Positions 57,101 through 64,000 of a stretch of 64,000 nt of DNA are shown in pieces; the first letter of the stretch is position 1; the number at the start of each line of letters is the position of its first letter. The translations under genes were made by a program, and so were the position numbers. A model generated the notes under the pieces. That model worked only from the letters and a program-made list of their open reading frames with translations, had not been told where the DNA came from and ran no database searches. The stretch lies in assembly GCA_033439295.1 (NCBI GenBank), contig JAVTLE010000003.1:2542001-2606000 (forward strand), written 5' to 3'. Source of the stretch: Deuterostichococcus epilithicus (taxonomy: Eukaryota > Chlorophyta > Trebouxiophyceae > Prasiolales > Stichococcaceae).

Positions 57101-58198
57101 TCTGCTGCAGTGGTCGCCCTTGACGCCGTGCTGGCTGCCGCGGCGTCCGCCGATGCGCTGTGTTTCTGGCGCGCCTGCAAGGGCGATGGCGACGCCTGCT
57201 GCGTGGCGGCAGCGTCCAGTGGCCCCAGGGAAGGCTGCGCTAGGCTGGGCAGGGAGGCTGGCAGTGCCTCGGTGCTGTACGCTGCTGCGGCTGCGGACGC
57301 CGGCCTTGGCAAAGCCGGGGCGTCTGCCTCGGCAGGCGGTGCTGCCGCCGCCATGAGCGGCGGTGGCGAGCCTGGCCTCAGCTCCTGTGTTGACACCATC
57401 TGGCTCCCGAGCGGCGTGCTAAACGGGTTGCCGTCCTCACCGTCTGACGATTCGACGGCCTCCGACAAGTACTCGTCTTCCGAGCTGCTGCCGTTCAGCA
57501 GAGCCAGCGGCTGCTGCGGCTCCGCCTCCTCCACATCCAGCAGCTGACCGGGCGAGGCTGCGATGGTCTGCGCGCCACCTGTCGAGCCGCCAGCGGCCTG
57601 CAGTGCGTCACCTGCCCGCGCTGCGGCTGGCGTGATGTCGGCTGCAGCTGCAGCCGCCAGGTACGGCGGCAGCTGGTGCGTTCCGGGCGCGGCACCGCTG
57701 CTGGCAGGCGAGCCCCCGTCTGCCGCAGCCTGCTGGTGATGCTGCTGCAGCGACTGCGGTTGTGCATCTTCCCGACTGCCACTGGCTGGTGATCCTGGGT
57801 CGGCTGCAGTTTCGCCTCCCGTCCGGGCCTCTGAAGGCGTGGCATGCTCTGTCCGCTGCCGCTTCGTGGGCTGCGGCTGCGGCGAGTCAAAAGGCGCCTC
57901 TGCGGCGCTGCGCCGTCCCAGGAGGTTTTTGGCCCAGGTGGTGAAGCCAAATTTAATGCCGCTGGTTGACTGCCTGCGGATGAAGTTTGCAACCTGCACT
58001 CAGCTGCACACCTGACTTGCATGTCAATGGCGGTTCCATCGCGCGGGTCATAGCAGGGTTGTGTCCGCACCTCGGTTGAGGGTTTTTCGGTAGTTTTGGC
58101 GAAACAATCGGCCCTACGCCTGCGGCTGTCTGGGTATTGTCTTCCTCGTCCGAAATCGGGACGCCTGCCTCAAGTGCCAGCTGCTGGGGTCGCGCCAT
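51119..58198 (-). CDS. POT1: Protection of telomeres 1 (POT1) with an apparent 734-residue N-terminal extension
   Basis: POT1 binds telomeric single-stranded DNA through OB folds. OB1 exons: 55571-55660, 55242-55323, 54804-54952, 54475-54564 and 54086-54268, with RLCHVYAVVSEATRPRRSRG, the block LPHVRRAGDIIRVHRVK and SGRTFAFHGHNEG. OB2 follows: 53622-53779, 53278-53398, an unresolved part, 52915-53014 and 52610-52762 (GAWVKLRNVGAF). C-terminal OB: 52296-52372, 51977-52100, 51528-51717 and 51119-51272, with VYGAQLTVQDATAELPLLLY and AWMEVAIKTFYQD, as in plant POT1. The exon carrying the OB1 start has no usable ATG. It joins in phase 0 to a 2,074-base exon, 55900-57973, whose CCACAG|GTGAGC donor is strong; that exon joins 58071-58198, with ATG at 58196-58198. 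The extension is Ala/Pro/Ser/Gln-rich with a KRQR patch. If the large exon were a separate gene it would stop at 55816. Confidence 0.85.
53941..54004. repeat. Tandem 35-base repeat in a POT1 intron
   Basis: Bases 53941-53975 and 53976-54004 repeat CTGGGTGCAT followed by GGCTGCAGCACG with few differences. Non-coding. Confidence 0.7.
55806..55822 (-). repeat. Two telomere-type TTTAGGG units inside the POT1 gene
   Basis: ACCCTAAACCCTAAACC on the plus strand reads as GGTTTAGGGTTTAGGGT on the minus strand. That is two full units of the plant and green-algal telomere repeat, within the intron between the long 5' exon and the OB1 exon. Confidence 0.9.
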
Positions 58199-58932
58199 TG
58201 CTGCGCCCGCCCAGAGTAACGGGGACTCACTCCTGCAGCAGGCGAAACTGGATCGTCGTAGAAGATGTCAAACAGCCTGAACGACGACTTTCGAGCGAAG
58301 AGAGCAGCCGTTGTGCAGCATGACCGTAGACATAGACATACGAGTCGAGCCTTGACAACGGTTCAAACTTTGGTTTTCGCGAGCAGGTGCTGTGGACCCT
58401 GTGCATATCATCTGAAAGTGATGTATCGTCGCCAAGCTCACCCACGTAGCAAGCAGCTCCCTCAGGCCTGCGCACATGTGGCCTGGGCTGAGTCTGCTGA
58501 TCCTACTGAAACTCAAAGGCTTCGCTGTCAGGCAAGCACAGCTGTGCAGGATAGCCTCGCAGGGTCGCGTTCAAGTCAAGCCATGACGAATCCGGACCTC
58601 GAACCTATCGGCGAATGAATGTTGTGTTGGCAGCACGCTCAGCATGTTTACGGATGCAGGAAACAGGACCATCAGGCGGAAGCAGTAGCAGTTTCCCTTA
58701 TGCATTTCGCCAGTCTCGCCTTGCACCACACAATCAAGTGTTAGCTTGCTGTAGCCTGGGCGTACTGCTGCAGAGCCTGGCCTGGCGGTTGCATCAGATC
58801 CGTCCGCGCTTGAAGCATTCACCTTCCCAAAACAAGTTGACACACCTGCTCCAGACGTAGCGCAGCTCTCCTGTACAGCTGATCTTGACCGGCGACATCT
58901 GGGTGATCTAACTGCAGGCCTGAGACAATGAC
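58199..58932. promoter_or_regulatory. Divergent intergenic region between POT1 and MED10
   Basis: About 730 bases between divergent start codons, presumably a shared promoter region. No clear TATA box and no coding exon seen. Confidence 0.4.
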
Positions 58933-60046
58933 ATGTCCGATCCTCGCCAGGGCCTGAAGGCTGCGATCAAGGATTCACTGCAGAAGGTGCCCGTGAGTCA
59001 GCCTTTGAGCTCAGTCCCAAGGCAGCACAATGGGCGCGAAACCCAGCACAAAGGCACCCAATGAAGCGTCCTGCGCAAGAGCTGGAAGACAGCATTCAGA
59101 CGCATCGTGTCGCCCGGCGCGGTGAAGAGCTGTGTGCGCCAGTCAGGCGGGCCCTCATCCATCTCAGAGTCCAGGCCCTGCGAGGTCACTCGGGCTTTGA
59201 GCTGGCTGGCCTGGAACGCGCAGGTGTACGAGCTCCAGGCGACAGTCGGCGAGTTCAGCGGTGACGCATCACTCCTGACTGACCGCATCGACGCGCTGCT
59301 CGCGGCGCTGGGCGAGTTGCACGGCCACCGCGACGAGGCCGCCTTCGACATCCCGGTCGACCTCATCAGGCGAGCCCGGCAGCACGTCTGCTGATGAGTC
59401 TGACATCATCACTCACCAGTGTCACGCCCGGCGCCGAATGGAACTTGGGCGCACACTGCAGAGCAGCCGCTGGCCATGGGCGCGCACTGCCAGATCCAAT
59501 CGAGCTCCATGTTGGTCATTTCGCAGGTTTGTGGACGAGGGCGGGAACCCGGACGCCTTTTTTGGCGGCACAACCCGGTCGGCGTTGCGTGACAACCAGG
59601 TCGCCAAGGGCAAGGTTGCTGCGCTCGAGTGCGCTCTCGTCCCAGTCCTGCTGGCTGCGCTTCAGGCATTGTCCAGTGCTGCTCTCGATGCAGGTATACA
59701 TGTAGCATTCGGAGCTCGCTGCGTCCAGAATCGAGCGAGCCTCGAGTTTTGCAGCTGCGCGGCGCATGGAGTTTGGGCGGCCACTGCATCCTGGCACGCA
59801 GTCAAGCTGGCTGTTCACTGCTCGGGTTGCGCTTCTTGATGCAGCTCCTTTCGCGAGGCGATTCTGAAGGAAGCGGGCGAGGCATTTCCAGAGGACGCGG
59901 CTGCCTACCGCCGCCTGACCGGCGCGCCAGAGGCGGCAGCAGAGGCCGCCAAAGCAGGCGCGGCATCAGACAGCCCTCAGGCTCCGGAAGCGGCGTCGGC
60001 GCCACCAGCTGCCGCCACATCGGAGCCTGCGAGCAGCGCCTGCTGA
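58933..60046 (+). CDS. MED10: Mediator complex subunit 10 (MED10/NUT2)
   Basis: MED10 is a middle-module subunit of Mediator, bridging activators and RNA polymerase II. Four exons in phase give 169 residues: 58933-58992, 59224-59369, 59527-59628 and 59845-60046. After MSDPRQGLKAAIKDSLQK comes a helical region (VYELQATVGEF...LLTDRIDALLAALGEL), then the family signature FDIPVDLIRFVDEGGNPDAF and QVAKGKVAALDSFREAILKE. Compare I-P-L-E-V-V-E-Y-I-D-x-G-R-N-P in other MED10 proteins. The C-terminus is a short Ala-rich tail. Intron 2 must use a GC donor (ATCAG|GCGAGC), because no GT donor keeps the frame. The stop is 33 bases before the TPLATE start codon, with no TGTAA between. Confidence 0.88.
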
Positions 60047-60079
60047 CCCACGGTGTGCTAGCCTACGCGTCGGCCCGCC

Positions 60080-63000
60080 ATGTTCTCGCGGCTCACGGGC
60101 AAGGGCAAGCCCAAGCCGCCAAAGGCGCCGGCGGCGTCGATAGAGCCGGTGCAGGCCTCTCCATTTACCGCCACCGGCGCCGCCGGGCCGGCAGGCTCCT
60201 CGCCGGCTGCCAGCTTGCAACAGGGCGGCGATGCCAGCGGCCCGCAGCAGTCGGCGCCCAGTCACACGGCCGGCGGTGCTGCCCCTGCCGGCAGCGCCGG
60301 CCTGGGCGCTGCGGGAGAGCCGCTGCCTGCCGGCTTTGCGGCGCGCTCAGAAAGCGCCACCGCCGCCGCCGGGCAGGGCAGCCCCTCACAGGATGGGCCA
60401 GCCGGAGGTGGCGCAGCCGCGGCAGCGGCAGCCGCGGCGGCCGGTGCCGACCAGCCCATCAATGCACCGCTGCAGCAGCCTGGAAAGCCGGCAAAGGCTC
60501 CCAAACCGAAGGCTGGCGGCATCAGATCCGACCTGGTACGGCCATTGTCTTCTGAAGCATCGCAAAACGAAAACCCGGAGACGTGTTTGACGCCCTCAAT
60601 ATCTGTGGCAATGCCACTGCAACACCTGCTCTGCAGTGGCGTGACCGTGCCTTTTCATGTCCGCAGGCAACGCCGGAGGCCAAGATACAGTCGCCGGCAC
60701 TCATGGCGGTGCTCAACCGCCTAGCTGTCGGCACTGATGTGTCAGAGCTGGTGTCCATCGTGTGCCGGGTGAGATCTGATGTGCCCGGCTTTTCATGTTG
60801 GAACACAGCGCCTTTCCTGCCGTACTGCAGCGTGTTGACCCGCAATGTGAATCCGGACTCCAACCACTGCCGGATTCACATGTACACGTCTTGAACAGTC
60901 TGCTCTGTGCCCGCAGCATGTCATTGCGCGGCCGGCGCCGCCGCTCAGCAAGCAGCTGGCGTACGACATCGTCAAGTCGGGCGCGCCGGGCGACAGCGAC
61001 TGGGACTTCGTGTACGCAGGGCTGCGCTTCGACTTGGCGCCGGGCTCGCCGCCAGAAGTGGCGTCCGCAGCGCTGGCGGCGCTGCAGGGCCTCCCGCCGC
61101 ATCGCTTTGCGGAAGCCCTCGCGCCGCTGCCGGCCGACAAGGGTGAGGCCGAGCCAGCTGCTGGGCAACTTCTTGGGCGCCTGAGCGGGGATACTGCAAC
61201 CACAGGCGCTGCAGTGTGAAGAACGTTGTGCAGTTCTGCAGCTTCATGCTTCATGCCGATGCATGCTGACGGAGACTCCCTGTGTTGGCAGTGCTGTCAG
61301 CGAGATCCGCCTCATATTGCTGCTGTGCTCTTGAAATGGGCTCCGGCTTAACGCCTTGTACGTATACACACCCTCAGTAGCCTGCAATGCATGTCACAGC
61401 CGTCTGCCTGCCCGCACACCGATCTTGACTTTTCTCTGGACGGCGCAGGGGGTGCAAACGCCGGGCAAGCGGATGGCGCCAGCCACCGCGGTCCTGCCGC
61501 CTCGCTGGCACGGGCGCCGGCGCCGGTGCCGCAGCCGCTGGTGGCACGCCCGTCACCAGCCGCATCGGCCACGAGCTTCACAACTGCGCCCTCCGCAGGC
61601 GGCACTGCCTCTGGCGCTGCCGCCAACCTCGCGGCTCTGGACGCTGCCATCAAGGGCTCAGGGCCGAGTGCCACCGCTGCCGGCGGCAATGGCGTCGCCG
61701 GCGACGGCGCGGCCGGGGTCACCAACGGCGTCGGCGGCCCAGAGACGAGCTCCGTGATCCACCAAGGGCTGGGCAGCCGGGAGGACAGCTACAGCACCGC
61801 GGCGGGCATCAAGTTTGAGTCGCTGGGCATCCACGCCAGCGGCGCCTCAGCCTCCGGTCCTGCCGGCGCCGAGCCCTCGATGTCAGGTGAGCGGGTAGCA
61901 GCAGCACGTCCCTTTTGGTTGCTTCTTGCATCACGGTCTCGTACCTCATCTCCTTGGTGAGCGTGCCTCACCACCGATGTTCTCCTGTCAGTCGGCTCGG
62001 ACATCCTGAAACGGCAGGGCTGGCAGCGGTCGATGGCCGCCGCATGAAGCCTGGTCTGTCAGCTGGCAGACATTTTGTCCACCATTTGTCCTTCATAGTT
62101 ACTCACCCTACCCTAGACCCTGACCCTCCTCCCGATCCGCCTGCACAGTCGGGCGCGTGGACCTGCGCACGCGGCTGGGCGAGGCGCTGGCGCACCAGGA
62201 GCCGGCGGTCCGAGCCGCCGCTGTGGAGGCCATTGGGCGCGCCGTCGCGTCGCCGCCGGTGCTGGCCGCCATAGCAGCGTCGCCGACGTCCGAGAATGTG
62301 CGCTGCTGCTGGTCCCGTCAGACGGCTCGCTGTGGCTGCAGTATTGTTTGCCGTCACAATGCTTCCATGCTCGTGCACAAGGCTTTATCCTCTCCCTGTG
62401 GCGGCCAGACTTGAGGCATCTGCACCGTCCAGCATGGACAGCATTGGCCACACTGCCCACAGAACATCTGTGCAACACGCTTCGAATAGCTTGTTACTGG
62501 TGTGTTGCTTCCGGCTTCGGAGGCAGCGCGTTCCACACGATGACTGCCGAACTGTGGCTAAGAGATGCTCCCCCATCTTCACGGCAGGTGGGCACAGTTG
62601 TGAAGTGGGCGGAGCGGCTGGGCGATGCGCTGCTGGACGGCACGCCGGCGGTCGCCGCAGCGGGCGCCGCCGCCGTGGCGCTGCTGCTGGGCGCTGCTGC
62701 GGGCCTCGCGCCTGACGGCACCGTCGCGCCCGGCGCCAAGGCCGTGCTGCCGCCGGAAGCTGCAGTGAGCTGCATCCCTGCTCATGTTGAATACTTCGCA
62801 AGGTTCAACTGGATTTTGGCCTGATGACTCTTTCAGGGGTGCAGCTATGCCGGCCTGACAGCCTTCAGCTGCTTGTGGCTGCAAGCAGCACTTCGCATGG
62901 CCTCCTGCTGGCAGCAACCAGGGTCCACATGCCAGGCGACGTGTAGCCGAGCCGACCTCGTGTGCCGGTTTTGGCGTCGGCAGTAGGCAGTGTGACTACC

Positions 63001-64000
63001 ATTCACTGTGCTGAGACACCAGGTGGGATGGTGCGCTGCATGGGAGGTCAGTTGTGGGCTCTTGCCTGCAGGCGGCCATCTCGACAGAGCCGGGCGCCGG
63101 CAGCTGGGTGGCTGGCCGCGCCGCGGCGAAGCTGGGCTGGCGCGCAACCGCTGGCCTATCCTCCATCCTGCGCCGCGCACACAACCTGGCGCCCCTGGAC
63201 CAGGTCGGTGGTTTTCCCAAAGTACCTGTTGCCCACACAGGGTCGAGCATCCCGGATCAGTTCAGCGGTGCCATGCAGCTGTGGTTCACAGGTTTTCACA
63301 GCACAGCTCAACACGACGTGCCTCTTTTCAGCCATAGCATCCAGTCTCTGCTGCACCGGCGTCCAGAGAGGCTGCTGTTGCCCCGACTGTCAAGGTCTTA
63401 CGCTGCCTTTTGCTGCTGACTCATTCAGCATCATGCAGCAGAGCCTCAGGGAATTTCAGGTCTGCCGTAAGTCTGCGTTGTAGCATTTCACACACACGAA
63501 AGTGCGGTACGCGCTGAACAGCACCCTGCCATATCACGCAGCCGTGCTGGTGGCCCTGCGGTTTTGCCGCGATGACTCATCAGCCATTTCCATGATGAAA
63601 GAGCAACAACCCAATCACAGGTACATGTCATCCGCATGCTGGTGGCGCTGTTGGAGTACGCCGCCGCCCGCGATTTTGACCTGCCGCCGCCGGCGCTGGA
63701 GGACCAGCTTCCGACAACAGCGCCGCTGCCTCGGCGGCAGCAGGACCTGCTTCCCAGCCTGGACCCAGTCGCTGAGCTGGCCGGCCCTGCGGTGCGGTAC
63801 CCCATGTCGTGCAAAGACAGCTTTGGTCAGCGCCTCGAAACGTGGCTTGCCGGCGGGCAATGTGATGCGCAATGCATATTTTGTGCCACACGCTATCTGC
63901 GAACTCCTTTAGCTGCTTTGGAATTCGTCCGGCATGCAGTCATGACGACGAGTTCCTGTTCTGCAAGCCAGCAGCACACCAAAGCAGCTGACCGCGCTGT
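60080..64000 (+). CDS. TPLATE: TPLATE subunit of the TPLATE/TSET endocytic adaptor complex, 5' part
   Basis: TPLATE is a beta-adaptin-like scaffold of the TSET/TPC complex, which acts in clathrin-mediated endocytosis in plants. Exons: 60080-60535, 60667-60768, 60917-61142, 61449-61886, 62149-62297, 62588-62764, 63072-63203, and less certain 63484 onward and 63621-63825; the gene runs off the right edge. Homology starts at IRSDL and includes VLNRLAVGTDVSELVSIVCR, PLSKQLAYDIVKSGAPGDSDWDF-type and LAPGSPPEVASAALAALQGL blocks, matching Arabidopsis TPLATE (VCKKLAFDLIRST, FPDPDVTAAAVSILAAIPSY). Later exons encode VVKWAERLGDALLDGTPAVA and LLEYAAARDFDLP. A 150-residue low-complexity leader precedes the homology, and exon 61449-61886 inserts about 146 Ala/Gly/Ser-rich residues. 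Confidence 0.8.

Noticed and set aside
55902-57547. Long plus-strand open frames rich in Ala and Arg
   Set aside because: They are antisense shadows of the 2.07 kb GC-rich minus-strand exon, have no splice or start context, and match no family.
62105-62127. Telomere-like CCCTA / CCCTAGA / CCCTGA run before a TPLATE exon
   Set aside because: The units are irregular in length and sequence and are better explained as the pyrimidine-rich tract of a 3' splice site.

Overview
The window is nuclear DNA of a eukaryote, almost certainly a green alga (Chlorophyta). It is GC-rich, and every gene is cut into short exons with GTGCG/GTGAG-like donors and TGCAG acceptors. The gene set is plant-type: a TGA-like bZIP with a DOG1 domain, TPLATE, a plant-type POT1, a plant-type PrimPol, a fused PurK-PurE, and telomere-like TTTAGGG units. 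Exon coordinates below were read by hand from splice motifs, reading-frame phase and family conservation. Phases chain across almost all junctions, but no transcript data were available.

Layout: ArgJ (minus, 3' part not found, 0.7-2.6 kb); a secreted tandem ABM-fold protein, copy A (plus, 3.6-6.6 kb); a LAGIKW-repeat protein ending in an ATG8-interacting-type motif (minus, 7.2-8.5 kb); a protein with a complete TOR-type FRB domain but no kinase domain (minus, 8.5-11.4 kb); a poorly resolved stretch (11.4-13.9 kb); a very large bZIP-DOG1 factor (minus, 13.9-21.8 kb, possibly starting at 23.4 kb); PrimPol with a long N-terminal extension (plus, 24.0-30.9 kb); a RAD6/UBC2-like E2 (minus, 31.9-33.3 kb); ABM-fold copy B (minus, 34.5-37.1 kb); NOP56 (plus, 37.9-43.0 kb); AIR carboxylase (minus, 43.9-48.5 kb); a small membrane protein (minus, 49.5-50.4 kb); POT1, apparently with a 734-residue extension (minus, 51.1-58.2 kb); MED10 and TPLATE in tandem, 33 bases apart (plus, 58.9 kb to the right edge).

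Most genes are unrelated housekeeping functions: arginine and purine synthesis, snoRNP core, telomere protection, priming and lesion bypass, ubiquitin conjugation, transcription and endocytosis. The most unusual locus is 7.2-11.4 kb, where a kinase-less FRB protein lies head-to-tail with a repeat protein whose acidic tail carries a W-x-x-L motif. TOR signalling and autophagy are linked pathways, so this adjacency deserves testing. Other themes are two inverted ABM-fold paralogues 30 kb apart, many apparent GC-AG introns, intronic partial copies of neighbouring exons, long disordered extensions on conserved proteins, and a likely dicistronic MED10-TPLATE unit. No tRNA, rRNA, CRISPR array or recognisable transposon was found.
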